In this document: positions 27,264 through 38,377 of the stretch, one piece after another
Layout of the letters: each line of letters starts with the position of its first letter
Position numbering within the stretch: the first letter of the stretch is position 1
Origin: Bordetella parapertussis
GTDB lineage: Bacteria; Pseudomonadota; Gammaproteobacteria; Burkholderiales; Casimicrobiaceae
Direction: 5' to 3'
Assembly (NCBI GenBank): GCA_943331295.2
Contig: CALQLA020000027.1
Span: forward strand, 1 to 64,000
DNA length: 64,000 nt
The notes under the pieces: generated by a model
What the model was told of the DNA's origin: nothing
What the model saw: the letters and a program-made list of their open reading frames with translations, nothing else
The model's database searches: none
Program-made: the position numbers and the translations under genes

Positions 27264-27862
27264 TGACCGCCCGCACCGACACGCTGGTCGCCGCGCTCTC
27301 CGCCCTGCCGGGCGCCGGCCCGTCCGCCGTCACCGAGGCGCTCGGCGAGGTTACGCTCGTCGTCGCGGCCGACGCGCTCGACGCGACGATGCGCAGCCTG
27401 CGCGACCTCCCGGCGCTCCGCTTCGAAACGCTGATCGACGCCTCCGGCGTCGACTATTCGACCTACGGCAACGGCACGCGCGAGGGATTGCGGTTCGCCG
27501 TCGTCTACCACCTGCTGTCGCTCGCGAACAACTGGCGGCTCCGCGTGCGCACGTTCGCGCCGGACGACGGCTTCCCGGTCGTGCCGACGGTGGTCGACAT
27601 CTGGCCCGGGGCCAACTGGTACGAGCGCGAGACCTTCGACCTCTACGGGATCATGTTCGCCGGGCATCCCGACCTGCGCCGCATCCTGACCGACTACGGC
27701 TTCATCGGGCACCCGTTCCGCAAGGATTTCCCCGTCACGGGCCACGTCGAGATGCGCTTCGACCCGGAGCAGGCGCGCGTGATCTACCAGCCGGTGACGA
27801 TCGAGCCGCGCGAGATCACGCCGCGGATCATTCGCGAGCCGAACTACGCCGACACCGAATGA
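27263..27862 (+). CDS. nuoC: NADH-quinone oxidoreductase subunit C
   Basis: Hydrophilic 30-kDa-type subunit linking the peripheral and membrane arms. The 199-residue protein ends with the diagnostic [29 protein letters not shown] region (residues about 125-155) and [11 protein letters not shown]. The ATG overlaps the nuoB stop. Confidence 0.97.
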   Translation: MTARTDTLVAALSALPGAGPSAVTEALGEVTLVVAADALDATMRSLRDLPALRFETLIDASGVDYSTYGNGTREGLRFAVVYHLLSLANNWRLRVRTFAPDDGFPVVPTVVDIWPGANWYERETFDLYGIMFAGHPDLRRILTDYGFIGHPFRKDFPVTGHVEMRFDPEQARVIYQPVTIEPREITPRIIREPNYADTE

Positions 27863-27919
27863 GTGCCGCGACCGAACTTCGCCGCGTCGCCTGCGCCGCC
27901 GCTGCGGCAGGACGTTCCC

Positions 27920-29173
27920 ATGGCTGAAATCCGCAACTACACCATGAACTTCGGGCCGCAGCATCCGGCGGCCCACGGCGTGCTGCGGCTGGTGCTGGAG
28001 CTCGACGGCGAGGTGATCGAGCGCGCCGACCCGCACATCGGCCTGTTGCATCGCGCTACCGAGAAGCTCGCGGAGACGCGCACGTACATCCAGGCGCTGC
28101 CGTACATGGACCGCCTCGACTACGTGTCGATGATGTGCAACGAGCACGCGTACTGCCTCGCGATCGAGAAGCTCGCCGGCATCGAGGTGCCGATCCGCGC
28201 GCAGTACATCCGCGTGATGTTCGACGAGATCACGCGCCTCCTGAACCACCTGCTCTGGCTCGGCGCGCACTCGCTCGACGTGGGCGCGATGACCACGTTC
28301 CTCTACGCGTTCCGCGAGCGCGAGGACCTGATGGACTGCTACGAGGCGGTGTCGGGCGCGCGGATGCACGCTGCCTACTACCGGCCGGGGGGCGTCTACC
28401 GCGACCTGCCGGACACGATGCCGCAGTACCAGGTTTCGCATATCCACAACGCGCGCGCGATCGACCGGATGAACGAGAACCGGCAGGGCAGCCTGCTCGA
28501 CTTCATCGCCGATTTCACCCGCCGCTTCCCGACCTGCGTCGACGAGTACGAGACGCTGCTGACCGAGAACCGGATCTGGAAGCAGCGCACCGTCGGCATC
28601 GGCGTGGTCACGCCCGAGCGCGCGATGGCGCTGGGCTTCACCGGCCCCATGCTGCGCGGCTCCGGCATCCCGTGGGACCTGCGCAAGCGCCAGCCGTACG
28701 AAGTCTACGACCGGATGGATTTCGACATTCCGATCGGCACCAACGGCGACTGCTACGACCGCTACCTCGTCCGCGTGCAGGAGATGCGCGAGTCGAACCG
28801 GATCATCGTCCAGTGCGTCGACTGGCTGCGCGCCAACCCCGGGCCGGTGATCGTCGACAACCACAAGGTGGCCCCGCCGTCGCGCGAGGGGATGAAGACG
28901 AACATGGAGGAGCTGATCCATCACTTCAAGCTCTTCACCGAAGGCATGCACGTGCCGCCGGGCGAGGCGTATGCGGCGATCGAGCATCCCAAGGGCGAGT
29001 TCGGCGTGTACATCGTGTCCGACGGCGCCAACAAGCCGTACCGGCTGAAGCTGCGCGCGCCCGGCTTCGCCCATCTCGCGGCGCTGGACGAGATGTCCCG
29101 CGGCCACATGATCGCCGACGTCGTCGCGATCATCGGCACGCAGGACATCGTTTTCGGCGAGATCGACCGGTGA
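27920..29173 (+). CDS. nuoD: NADH-quinone oxidoreductase subunit D
   Basis: 49-kDa-type subunit that forms the quinone pocket with NuoB. The 417-residue protein starts [20 protein letters not shown], with the quinone-binding His in the HPAAHG loop, and keeps [12 protein letters not shown] and the C-terminal DIVFGEIDR. An in-frame GTG at 27863 would add 19 unconserved residues and abuts the nuoC stop; it is rejected in favour of the ATG that matches the family. Confidence 0.97.
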   Translation: MAEIRNYTMNFGPQHPAAHGVLRLVLELDGEVIERADPHIGLLHRATEKLAETRTYIQALPYMDRLDYVSMMCNEHAYCLAIEKLAGIEVPIRAQYIRVMFDEITRLLNHLLWLGAHSLDVGAMTTFLYAFREREDLMDCYEAVSGARMHAAYYRPGGVYRDLPDTMPQYQVSHIHNARAIDRMNENRQGSLLDFIADFTRRFPTCVDEYETLLTENRIWKQRTVGIGVVTPERAMALGFTGPMLRGSGIPWDLRKRQPYEVYDRMDFDIPIGTNGDCYDRYLVRVQEMRESNRIIVQCVDWLRANPGPVIVDNHKVAPPSREGMKTNMEELIHHFKLFTEGMHVPPGEAYAAIEHPKGEFGVYIVSDGANKPYRLKLRAPGFAHLAALDEMSRGHMIADVVAIIGTQDIVFGEIDR

Positions 29174-29199
29174 CCCCCTCGTCGAAGCGCCGCGCCGTC

Positions 29200-29233
29200 G
29201 CAGCCCGGGTTGAGCGCCAGCGAAACCCGGGGC
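29200..29233. repeat. Family A repeat, copy 3
   Basis: GCAGCCCGGGTT, centre GAGCGCCAGCGA and AACCCGGGGC form a slightly imperfect palindrome in the 85-bp gap between nuoD and nuoE, inside the transcribed nuo operon. Confidence 0.85.
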
Positions 29234-29258
29234 CGCCCGTCACCGAAGGAACCAAGCG

Positions 29259-29750
29259 TTGCTGAGCGCCGAAGCCCTGCTGAAGATCGACCACGAGGTC
29301 GCGAAGTACCCGCCCGACCGCAAGCAGTCGGCGGTGATGTCGGCGCTCGCCATCGCCCAGGACGAGAAGGGCTGGCTCGCGCCGGAGACCATGGACTTCG
29401 TCGCCCGCTACCTCGAGATGCCGGCGGTGGCGGTGTACGAGGTCGCCACGTTCTACGCGATGTACAACATGAAGCCGACGGGGCGCTGGAAGCTCACCGT
29501 CTGCACGAACCTGCCGTGCGCGCTGCAGGACGCCAACAAGGCGGCCGCGCACCTGAAGTCCCGGCTCGGCATCGGCTTCGGCGAGACGACCGAAGACGGG
29601 ATGTTCACGCTGCAGGAAGGCGAGTGCATGGGCGCCTGCGGCGATGCGCCGGTGGTGCTCGTCAACAACAAGCGGATGTGCAGCTGGATGAAGCCCGACG
29701 AGATCGACCGGCTGCTCGCCGAGCTGCGCGCCGCGGGCGGGGGCAAGTGA
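29259..29750 (+). CDS. nuoE: NADH-quinone oxidoreductase subunit E
   Basis: 24-kDa-type subunit with [2Fe-2S] cluster N1a. The 163-residue protein has the four ligands Cys82, Cys87, Cys123 and Cys127 (VCTNLPC and GECMGACG). It starts with TTG, supported by GAAGGA about 10 bases upstream and by the family-like start [11 protein letters not shown]; no ATG fits. A rare start codon may lower its translation relative to neighbours. Confidence 0.95.
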   Translation: MLSAEALLKIDHEVAKYPPDRKQSAVMSALAIAQDEKGWLAPETMDFVARYLEMPAVAVYEVATFYAMYNMKPTGRWKLTVCTNLPCALQDANKAAAHLKSRLGIGFGETTEDGMFTLQEGECMGACGDAPVVLVNNKRMCSWMKPDEIDRLLAELRAAGGGK

Positions 29751-29751
29751 A

Positions 29752-31056
<1,305 letters not shown>

Positions 31057-31063
31057 CTTATGT

Positions 31064-31216
31064 GCCCCCGATACTCACTTCGTTCGTCTCCCCCCGAGGG
31101 GGCGGTCAGCGCCCTTCGGGCGGCCGGGCGGTCGCCGACTGCCCCCGATACCCACTCCGTTCGTCTCCCCCCGAGGGGGCGGCCAGCGCCCTTCGGGCTG
31201 CCGGGCGGGCGCTGAC
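31064..31216. repeat. Family B repeats, tandem copies 3 and 4
   Basis: Copy 3 (31064-31140) and copy 4 (31141-31216) begin GCCCCCGATAC and share the CCCCCCGAGGGGG core. Copy 3 ends with arms GGTCAGCGCCC and GGTCGCCGACT around TTCGGGCGGCCGGGC (8 of 10 pairs); copy 4 with CAGCGCCC/GGGCGCTG around TTCGGGCTGCCGGGC (8 of 8). The right arm of copy 4 ends two bases before the nuoG ATG. Confidence 0.92.
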
Positions 31217-33541
31217 ATGCTCAATCTCGAAATCGACGGGAAGCCGGTGCAGGTCGCGCCGGGCGCGACGGTGATGGAGGCCGCGCACAAGCTCGGCATC
31301 TACGTGCCGCACTTCTGCTATCACAAGAAGCTGTCGATCGCCGCCAACTGCCGGATGTGCCTCGTGCAGGTCGAGAAGGCGCCGAAGCCGCTGCCCGCCT
31401 GCGCGACGCCGGTGGCCGAGGGGATGAAGGCCTGGACGCACTCGGAGCTCGCCGTCGCCGCGCAGAAGGCGGTGATGGAGTTCCTGCTGATCAACCATCC
31501 GCTCGACTGCCCGATCTGCGACCAGGGCGGCGAGTGCCAGTTGCAGGATCTCGCGGTCGGCTACGGGCCCTCGGGCTCGCGCTACACCGAGGCGAAGCGC
31601 GTCGTCTTCCACAAGAACCTCGGCCCGCTGGTGTCGGCCGAGGAGATGGCCCGCTGCATCCAGTGCACGCGCTGCGTGCGCTTCGGCCAGGAGATCGCCG
31701 GCGTGATGGAGCTCGGCATGATCGGCCGCGGCGAGCATTCGGAGATCGTCTCGTTCGTCGGCCGGACCGTCGACTCGGAGCTGTCCGGCAACATGATCGA
31801 CGTCTGCCCGGTCGGCGCGCTGACGTCGAAGCCGTTCCGCTACGCGGCGCGGACGTGGGAGCTGTCGCGGCGCAAGTCGGTGTCGCCGCACGACGGGCTC
31901 GGCAGCAACCTCATCGTCCAGGTCAAGAACGACCGCGTGATGCGCGTGCTCCCGCTCGAGAACGAAGCCGTCAACGAGTGCTGGATTTCGGACCGCGATC
32001 GTTTTTCCTACGAGGCCCTCAACGGTGCCGAGCGGCTCGCGGCGCCGATGATCAGGCAGGGCGGGGTGTGGGTCACCGTCGACTGGCAGGCCGCGCTCGA
32101 GTTCACCGCCCATGCGCTCGCCGACATCGCCGCCCGTCACGGCGGCGCGGCGATCGGCACGCTCGTGTCGCCGCAGGCGACGCTCGAGGAGATGGCGCTC
32201 GCCGCGCGGCTGACGCGCGGGCTGGGCTCCGACAGCATCGACTTCCGGCTGCGCCAGTCCGATTTCAGCACCGGCGTGGCCGAGAACGGCATTCCGTGGC
32301 TCGGAATGCCCGTCGCCGACGTCAGTGCGCTCGACCGCGCGCTCGTCGTCGGCAGTTTCCTGCGCAAGGACCACCCGCTGCTCGCGCAGCGCCTGCGCCA
32401 GGCGGCGAAGAAGGGCGCGCAGGTCTCGATGCTGCACGCCGTCGCCGACGACTGGCTGCTGCCGCTCGCCCACGCCTCGGTCGTCGCGCCGTCGCAGTTG
32501 CCGCGCGCGCTGGCCGGCATCGCCGTTGCCGCGGCGCGCAACGCCGGCAAGCCGGTGCCGCCGGCGTTGGCGGGCGTGGAGCCGTCCGCCGCCGCGGCCG
32601 CGATCGCCGCGAGCCTCGCCACCGGTGAGCGCAAGGCCGTCTTCCTCGGCAACCTCGCCGAGCAGCACGTCGAGGCCGGCCAGCTGTTCGCGCTGGCGCA
32701 ATGGCTGGCCGAGATCACCGGCGCGACGCTCGGCTGCCTCACCGAAGGCGCGAACAGTGTCGGCGGCTACCTCGTCGGCGCGCTGCCGCAGGCCCGCGGT
32801 CTCGATGCGCAGGCGATGCTGCGCGATCCGCGCAAGGCCTACCTGCTGCTGCACGCCGAGCCGGAGCTCGACTGCGCGAACCCCGCGGCGGCGCGGGCGG
32901 CGCTGCATGCGGCCGAATTCGTCGCCGTGCTGTCGCCGTTCGCCCACGGCGCCGATTACGCCAGCGTGCTGCTGCCCGTCGGCCCGTTCACCGAAACCGC
33001 CGGCACCTTCGTCAGCTGCGAAGGCCGCGCCCAGGCGTTCAACGGCGTGGTCAAGCCGCTCGGCGAAACGCGCCCGGCCTGGAAGGTGCTGCGCGTGCTG
33101 GGGTCGCTGCTGGGCTTTCCCGGATTCGACTTCGCGACGATCGACGAGGCCCGTGCCACGCTGCCGGCCGCCGACATCGCCCGCCGCCTCGGCAACCGCA
33201 CGGGCGTGCCGCTGGCCGCGCCAGCCGCGCCCGGAGCGGGCTTCGAGCGCGTCGCCGACATTCCGATCTACTCGGCCGACGCGCTGGTTCGCCGCGCGCC
33301 GTCGCTGCAGCAGACCGCCGATGCCGCGCCGCCCGCGGCCCGGATGAATGCCGCGACGCTGCAGCGCGCGGGCGTCGCGGCCGGCGCGCCGGTGCGCATC
33401 CGCCAGGGTGGCGGCGAAGCCACGCTGGCCGCCGTCGTCGACGCCTCCGTCCCGGACGGCGCGGCCCGCATCAGCGCCGCGCACCCGGCCACGGCCACGC
33501 TGGCCGGCCTCTGCGGCCCGATCGAGATTCACCCCGCCTGA
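31217..33541 (+). CDS. nuoG: NADH-quinone oxidoreductase subunit G
   Basis: Largest peripheral subunit, 774 residues. The N-terminal ferredoxin-like domain holds the [2Fe-2S] ligands in [15 protein letters not shown] and a later CAT; next come the [18 protein letters not shown]is/Cys ligands of N5 and the [10 protein letters not shown] and CPVGAL ligands of N6b-type clusters; the rest is a molybdopterin-oxidoreductase-like domain without cofactor function. The start follows a family B hairpin directly and lacks a clear Shine-Dalgarno site. Confidence 0.97.
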   Translation: MLNLEIDGKPVQVAPGATVMEAAHKLGIYVPHFCYHKKLSIAANCRMCLVQVEKAPKPLPACATPVAEGMKAWTHSELAVAAQKAVMEFLLINHPLDCPICDQGGECQLQDLAVGYGPSGSRYTEAKRVVFHKNLGPLVSAEEMARCIQCTRCVRFGQEIAGVMELGMIGRGEHSEIVSFVGRTVDSELSGNMIDVCPVGALTSKPFRYAARTWELSRRKSVSPHDGLGSNLIVQVKNDRVMRVLPLENEAVNECWISDRDRFSYEALNGAERLAAPMIRQGGVWVTVDWQAALEFTAHALADIAARHGGAAIGTLVSPQATLEEMALAARLTRGLGSDSIDFRLRQSDFSTGVAENGIPWLGMPVADVSALDRALVVGSFLRKDHPLLAQRLRQAAKKGAQVSMLHAVADDWLLPLAHASVVAPSQLPRALAGIAVAAARNAGKPVPPALAGVEPSAAAAAIAASLATGERKAVFLGNLAEQHVEAGQLFALAQWLAEITGATLGCLTEGANSVGGYLVGALPQARGLDAQAMLRDPRKAYLLLHAEPELDCANPAAARAALHAAEFVAVLSPFAHGADYASVLLPVGPFTETAGTFVSCEGRAQAFNGVVKPLGETRPAWKVLRVLGSLLGFPGFDFATIDEARATLPAADIARRLGNRTGVPLAAPAAPGAGFERVADIPIYSADALVRRAPSLQQTADAAPPAARMNAATLQRAGVAAGAPVRIRQGGGEATLAAVVDASVPDGAARISAAHPATATLAGLCGPIEIHPA

Positions 33542-34596
33542 TGGAAACGATCCAGCACTTCTTCGGCCCGACGTGGCCCGCGGTGTGGACGCTCGCGAAG
33601 ATCGTCGTGATCGCGCTGCCGCTGATCCTCGGCGTCGCCTACCTCACGCTGGCCGAACGCAAGATCATCGGCTGGATGCAGGTGCGGATCGGCCCGAACC
33701 GCGTCGGCCCGCTCGGCCTGCTGCAGCCGTTCGCCGACGTCTTCAAGCTGATCTTCAAGGAAATCGTCATCCCGACGGGGGCGAACCGCTACCTGTTCTT
33801 CATCGCGCCGATGCTGGCGCTGGGGCCGGCGCTGGCGGCCTGGGCGGTGATCCCGTTCAGCGACACCCTCGTGCTGTCGAACATCCACGCGGGGCTGCTG
33901 TACGTGCTCGCGATGACGTCGATCGGCGTCTACGGGATCATCCTCGCCGGCTGGGCGTCGAACTCCAAGTATGCGTTCATCGGCTGCCTGCGCTCGGCGG
34001 CGCAGATCGTGAGCTACGAGATCGCGATGGGCTTCGCGCTGGTCGGCGTGCTGATGGCGGCGTCGAGCCTCAACCTGTCCGAGATCGTCCGCGGCCAGGA
34101 GGGCGGCGCCGCGTACTGGTACATCTGGCCGCTGTTCCCGCTGTTCGTCGTCTACCTGATCTCCGGCATCGCCGAGACCAACCGCCATCCGTTCGACGTC
34201 GCGGAAGGGGAGTCCGAGATCGTCGCCGGCTTCCACGTCGAATACTCGGGCGTCGCGTTCGCGGTGTTCTTCCTCGCCGAGTACATGAACATGATCCTCA
34301 TCGCCGCGCTGGTCGCGACGATGTTCCTCGGCGGCTGGCTGTCGCCGTGGCCGCTCCTCAACTACGTCGAGATCCCGGTCCTCGGCATCCACCCGTTCGG
34401 CGACGGGCTGCCGTGGCTGCTCGGCAAGATGGCGTTCGTGCTGCTGATCTTCCTGTGGATCCGCGCGACGTTCCCGCGCTATCGCTACGACCAGATCATG
34501 CGGCTCGGCTGGAAGGTGTTCATCCCGGTCACGCTGGTGTGGATCGTCTTCCTCGGCGCGATGATGCAGACGCGCTGGGCCTACCTTTTCCACTAA
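33541..34596 (+). CDS. nuoH: NADH-quinone oxidoreductase subunit H
   Basis: Membrane subunit at the junction of the two arms, forming the entrance of the quinone chamber. The 351-residue protein has about eight helices, [19 protein letters not shown] after the first helix and the acidic loop [21 protein letters not shown] in the middle (seen around residues 218-238). The ATG overlaps the nuoG stop by one base. Confidence 0.97.
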   Translation: METIQHFFGPTWPAVWTLAKIVVIALPLILGVAYLTLAERKIIGWMQVRIGPNRVGPLGLLQPFADVFKLIFKEIVIPTGANRYLFFIAPMLALGPALAAWAVIPFSDTLVLSNIHAGLLYVLAMTSIGVYGIILAGWASNSKYAFIGCLRSAAQIVSYEIAMGFALVGVLMAASSLNLSEIVRGQEGGAAYWYIWPLFPLFVVYLISGIAETNRHPFDVAEGESEIVAGFHVEYSGVAFAVFFLAEYMNMILIAALVATMFLGGWLSPWPLLNYVEIPVLGIHPFGDGLPWLLGKMAFVLLIFLWIRATFPRYRYDQIMRLGWKVFIPVTLVWIVFLGAMMQTRWAYLFH

Positions 34597-34606
34597 GATG
34601 AAGACG

Positions 34607-34761
34607 ACCCCCACGCTCACTGCGTTCGCTGCCCCCCGAGGGGGAGCAGGCCCTCGCTTGGGACGGCCCGGCACGAGGGCAGCGACCCCCACGCTCACTG
34701 CGTTCGCTGCCCCCCGAGGGGGAGCAGGCCTCCTTTGGGACGGCCCGGCAGGAGGCCGACG
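34607..34761. repeat. Family B repeats, tandem copies 5 and 6
   Basis: Copy 5 (34607-34684) ends with GCCCTCG/CGAGGGC around CTTGGGACGGCCCGGCA. Copy 6 (34685-34761) ends with GGCCTCCT (34727-34734)/AGGAGGCC (34750-34757) around TTGGGACGGCCCGGC. Units are otherwise almost identical, so arms differ while pairing is kept. Copy 6 supplies the nuoI ribosome site. Confidence 0.95.
34750..34755 (+). promoter_or_regulatory. nuoI ribosome binding site inside the right arm of a family B hairpin
   Basis: AGGAGG lies 9 bases before the nuoI ATG and is fully paired with CCTCCT (34729-34734) in the 8-bp stem of repeat copy 6. Folding would hide it from the ribosome unless translation or another factor opens the stem. 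Confidence 0.6.
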
Positions 34762-34764
34762 ACC

Positions 34765-35256
34765 ATGCTGAATCGCGTCCGCGACTTCTTCAATGCCTTC
34801 CTGCTCCTCGAGCTGCTGAAGGGCATGGCGCTCACGGGCCGCCACCTGTTCGCGCGCAAGGTCACGATCCACTTCCCCGAGGAAAAGACGCCGCAGGGAC
34901 CGCGCTTCCGCGGCCTGCACGCGCTGCGCCGCTATCCGAACGGCGAGGAGCGCTGCATCGCCTGCAAGCTGTGCGAGGCGGTGTGCCCGGCGCTCGCGAT
35001 CACCATCGAGTCCGAGAAGCGCGCCGACGGCACGCGGCGGACCACGCGCTACGACATCGACCTCACCAAGTGCATCTTCTGCGGCTTCTGCGAGGAAAGC
35101 TGCCCGGTGGACTCGATCGTCGAGACCCGCATCCTCGAGTACCACGGCGAGAAGCGCGGCGACCTCTACTACACCAAAGAGATGCTGCTCGCGGTCGGCG
35201 ATCGCTACGAAGCGCAGATCGCGAAGGACCGCGCCGCCGACGCGAAGTACCGATGA
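34765..35256 (+). CDS. nuoI: NADH-quinone oxidoreductase subunit I
   Basis: Ferredoxin-like subunit with clusters N6a and N6b. The 163-residue protein has an amphipathic N-terminal helix and the two ligand sets [12 protein letters not shown] and [12 protein letters not shown]. Its ribosome site lies in a repeat hairpin. Stop overlaps nuoJ (ATGA). Confidence 0.97.
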   Translation: MLNRVRDFFNAFLLLELLKGMALTGRHLFARKVTIHFPEEKTPQGPRFRGLHALRRYPNGEERCIACKLCEAVCPALAITIESEKRADGTRRTTRYDIDLTKCIFCGFCEESCPVDSIVETRILEYHGEKRGDLYYTKEMLLAVGDRYEAQIAKDRAADAKYR

Positions 35257-35855
35257 ACATCCAGCCCGCCCTGTTCTACATCTTCTCCGCGATCCTCGTG
35301 TTCGCGGCGCTGCGCGTGGTCACCGCGCGCAACCCGGTGCATGCCGCGCTGTGGCTCGTGCTCGCGTTCTGCACGGCGGCCGCGCATTGGCTGATGCTGG
35401 GCGCCGAGTTCCTCGCCATCGTGCTCGTGCTGGTGTACGTCGGCGCGGTCATGGTGCTGTTCCTGTTCGTCATCATGATGCTCGACGTCAATCACGAGAA
35501 CCTGCGCAGGAGCTTCCGCAGCTACCTGCCCGTGGGCGCGACGATCGGCGTGCTGGTGCTGGTGGAGATGGCGCTGATCCTGCTGGGCGGCTACCTGAAG
35601 CCCGTGATCGCGCCGGCGTCGCCCGCGGCCGCCGTCGACAACACCAAGGTGCTGGGCCGCCTGCTCTACACCGACTATGCCTATCCGTTCGAGATCGCCG
35701 CGGTGATCCTGCTGGTGGCGATCGTGGCGGCGATCACGCTGACGCACCGCACGCGGCGCAAGACCAAGCACCAGGACCCGGGCGAGCAGGTGAAGGTGCA
35801 CGCGCGCGACCGGCTGCGCATCGTGTCGATGCCGTCGGACAAGCGCGAGGGCTAG
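35253..35855 (+). CDS. nuoJ: NADH-quinone oxidoreductase subunit J
   Basis: Membrane subunit of the proton-translocation module next to NuoA/K. The 200-residue protein has five helices, with [21 protein letters not shown] (third helix, including the pi-bulge region) at about 50-70, and a basic cytoplasmic C-terminus. A 108-bp gap without gene follows. Confidence 0.95.
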   Translation: MNIQPALFYIFSAILVFAALRVVTARNPVHAALWLVLAFCTAAAHWLMLGAEFLAIVLVLVYVGAVMVLFLFVIMMLDVNHENLRRSFRSYLPVGATIGVLVLVEMALILLGGYLKPVIAPASPAAAVDNTKVLGRLLYTDYAYPFEIAAVILLVAIVAAITLTHRTRRKTKHQDPGEQVKVHARDRLRIVSMPSDKREG

Positions 35856-35963
35856 GAGCGGGAAGCCGGGAACGGCAGGAAAGCAGCACAGGGACAATCC
35901 TCCGCAGCGGGCGGCAACGGCCGCACGAAGCGGAAACTGAGAACGGGGATCGGGGAAACACAC

Positions 35964-36284
35964 GTGGCCATCTTTTCGGCGCCGACGCTGTCGCACTACC
36001 TCGTGCTGGGCGCGATCCTGTTCGCGATCAGCATGGCCGGCATATTCCTCAACCGGAAGAACGTGATCATCCTGCTGATGGCGATCGAGCTGATGCTGCT
36101 CGCCGTCAACCTCAACTTCATCGCGTTCTCCAGCTTCCTGTCCGACACCGCCGGCCAGGTGTTCGTGTTCTTCATCCTGACCGTGGCCGCCGCCGAGTCG
36201 GCGATCGGCCTCGCGATCCTGGTGCTTCTCTTCCGCAACGTCGGCTCGATCGACGTCGAGGACCTCGACAACCTCAAGGGATGA
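35964..36284 (+). CDS. nuoK: NADH-quinone oxidoreductase subunit K
   Basis: MrpC-like membrane subunit with three helices and two conserved glutamates, one in [13 protein letters not shown] and one in [13 protein letters not shown]. 106 residues, a few more than usual at the N-terminus. GTG start supported by GGGGA upstream and by the family beginning [14 protein letters not shown] just after. Confidence 0.96.
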   Translation: MAIFSAPTLSHYLVLGAILFAISMAGIFLNRKNVIILLMAIELMLLAVNLNFIAFSSFLSDTAGQVFVFFILTVAAAESAIGLAILVLLFRNVGSIDVEDLDNLKG

Positions 36285-36350
36285 GATGAAGCGCAACCAC
36301 GAACTCCATCCGTCCGCTCCCGCCCGCCGGGCGGCCGCGCGGCAAACGAC

Positions 36351-38363
36351 ATGACGATGCAGCAACTCTATCTCCTGGTGCCGCTCAGTCCCCTGGCGGG
36401 CGCGGTCATCGTCGGGCTGTTCGGGCCGAAGCTCGGCCGCAGCGCGTCGCACTGGCTGTGCATCCTGGGCGTGGCGGTCGCGACGGTCCTGTCGTTCGTC
36501 GTGCTGCGCGACGTGCTGGCCGGGAACAGCTTCAACGGCGACATCTATACGTGGCTGCAGTCGGGCGACCTGAAGCTCGCGATCGGCTTCCTGATCGACC
36601 CGCTGACCGCGACGATGATGGTGATCGTGACGTTCGTGTCGCTGATGGTCCACATCTACACGATCGGCTACATGGCCGACGACGACGGCTACACGCGGTT
36701 CTTCAGCTACATCTCGCTGTTCACGTTCAGCATGCTGATGCTGGTGATGAGCAACAACTTCCTGCAGCTCTTCTTCGGCTGGGAGGCGGTGGGCCTCGTC
36801 TCGTACCTGCTGATCGGCTTCTGGTACACCCGGCCCACCGCGATCTACGCCAACATGAAGGCGTTCCTCGCCAACCGTGTCGGCGACTTCGGCTTCGTGC
36901 TGGGCATCGGCCTGGTGCTGGCCTACACCGGGACGCTCGACTACGCGCAGGTGTTCGCCAAGGCGCCGGCGCTCGTCGGCCAGACGATGGTGCCGTGGTC
37001 GGGTACCACCTGGGCAGTGCCAACGGTGATCGCCATCTGCCTCTTCATCGGCGCGATGGGCAAGTCGGCGCAGGTGCCGCTGCACGTCTGGCTGCCGGAC
37101 TCGATGGAAGGCCCGACGCCGATCTCCGCGCTGATCCACGCCGCGACGATGGTCACCGCCGGCATCTTCATGGTGGCGCGGATGAGCCCCGTGTTCGAGC
37201 TGTCCGACACCGCGCTCGCGTTCGTCACGATCATCGGCGCCACCGGCGCGCTGTTCATGGGCTTCCTCGGGATGATCCAGAACGACATCAAGCGCGTGGT
37301 CGCGTACTCGACGCTGTCGCAGCTGGGATACATGACGGTCGCGCTGGGGGTGTCGGCGTACTCGGCGGCGATCTTCCACCTGATGACGCACGCGTTCTTC
37401 AAGGCACTGCTGTTCCTCGGTGCCGGCTCGGTGATCATCGCGCTGCACCACGAGCAGGACCTGCGCAACATGGGCGGCCTGCGCAAGTACATGCCGATCA
37501 CCTACGTCACGATGCTGATCGGCAGCCTCGCGCTGTGCGGGATCCCGCCGTTCGCCGGGTTCTTCTCCAAGGACGCCATCATCGAGGCCGTCCACCTGTC
37601 GAACATCCCGGGCCATTCCTACGCCTATTTCGCGGTCGTGGCCGGCGTGTTCGTCACCGCGTTCTACACCTTCCGGATGCTGTTCCTGGCATTCCACGGC
37701 AAGCCCCGCTTCAACACGGAACCGGCCGCGCACGGTCACGGCGACCACGGCCACGACGACCACGGGCACGACGATCACGGCCACCACGGGCCGCCGAAGG
37801 AAAGCCCGTGGGTCGTCACCGCGCCGCTGATCGCGCTCGCGATACCGTCGATCGTCGCCGGCTGGCTCTGCGTCGAGCCGATGCTGATCGGCAAGTATTT
37901 CGCCGGCTCGATCGTCGTGCGGCCCGAGCACCCGGCGATCTGGCATTTCAAGGCCGAGTGGCACGGGATCCAGGGCTTCATCACCCATGGCGTGCTGAGC
38001 CTGCCGTTCTGGCTAGCGCTGGCCGGCATCGCCGCGAGCTGGTACCTGTACCTCGTCAACACGGCGCTGCCCGCGCGGATCGCCGCGGCGATGGGCCCGG
38101 TCTACACGCTGCTCGACCAGAAGTACTACTTCGACCGCTTCAACGACTGGTTCTTCGCCGGCGGCGCGCGCCGCCTCGGGTCGCTCTTCTCCGACGTCGG
38201 TGACCGCGCGCTGATCGACGGCCTGGTCGTCAACGGCTCCGCCCGCTTCGTCGGCTGGACGTCCGGCATCCTGCGCCGGCTCCAGACCGGGTACATCTAT
38301 CACTACGCCTTCACCATGATCATCGGCCTGTTCGCGCTGCTGACATGGTGGGTCGGCCGCTGA
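36351..38363 (+). CDS. nuoL: NADH-quinone oxidoreductase subunit L
   Basis: Antiporter-like distal proton pump, 670 residues, 14 core helices, the lateral amphipathic helix and C-terminal helix. Conserved GWEAVGLVSYLLIGFW holds the key Glu, and HVWLPDSMEGPTPISALIHAATMV holds the helix-7/8 region. A cytoplasmic loop at about 460-485 is unusually rich in His, Asp and Gly (many HGHDDH-type repeats) and may bind metal. Confidence 0.97.
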   Translation: MTMQQLYLLVPLSPLAGAVIVGLFGPKLGRSASHWLCILGVAVATVLSFVVLRDVLAGNSFNGDIYTWLQSGDLKLAIGFLIDPLTATMMVIVTFVSLMVHIYTIGYMADDDGYTRFFSYISLFTFSMLMLVMSNNFLQLFFGWEAVGLVSYLLIGFWYTRPTAIYANMKAFLANRVGDFGFVLGIGLVLAYTGTLDYAQVFAKAPALVGQTMVPWSGTTWAVPTVIAICLFIGAMGKSAQVPLHVWLPDSMEGPTPISALIHAATMVTAGIFMVARMSPVFELSDTALAFVTIIGATGALFMGFLGMIQNDIKRVVAYSTLSQLGYMTVALGVSAYSAAIFHLMTHAFFKALLFLGAGSVIIALHHEQDLRNMGGLRKYMPITYVTMLIGSLALCGIPPFAGFFSKDAIIEAVHLSNIPGHSYAYFAVVAGVFVTAFYTFRMLFLAFHGKPRFNTEPAAHGHGDHGHDDHGHDDHGHHGPPKESPWVVTAPLIALAIPSIVAGWLCVEPMLIGKYFAGSIVVRPEHPAIWHFKAEWHGIQGFITHGVLSLPFWLALAGIAASWYLYLVNTALPARIAAAMGPVYTLLDQKYYFDRFNDWFFAGGARRLGSLFSDVGDRALIDGLVVNGSARFVGWTSGILRRLQTGYIYHYAFTMIIGLFALLTWWVGR

Positions 38364-38377
38364 CCCCGGCGGCGCAA

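Noticed and set aside
27863..27919. GTG-initiated N-terminal extension of nuoD
   Set aside because: It adds 19 unconserved residues directly after the nuoC stop; the ATG at 27920 gives the standard NuoD start.
35205..37988. Open frame of about 930 codons antisense to nuoJ-nuoL
   Set aside because: Extremely charged His/Arg/Asp/Glu composition, no domains, opposite to certain complex I genes.
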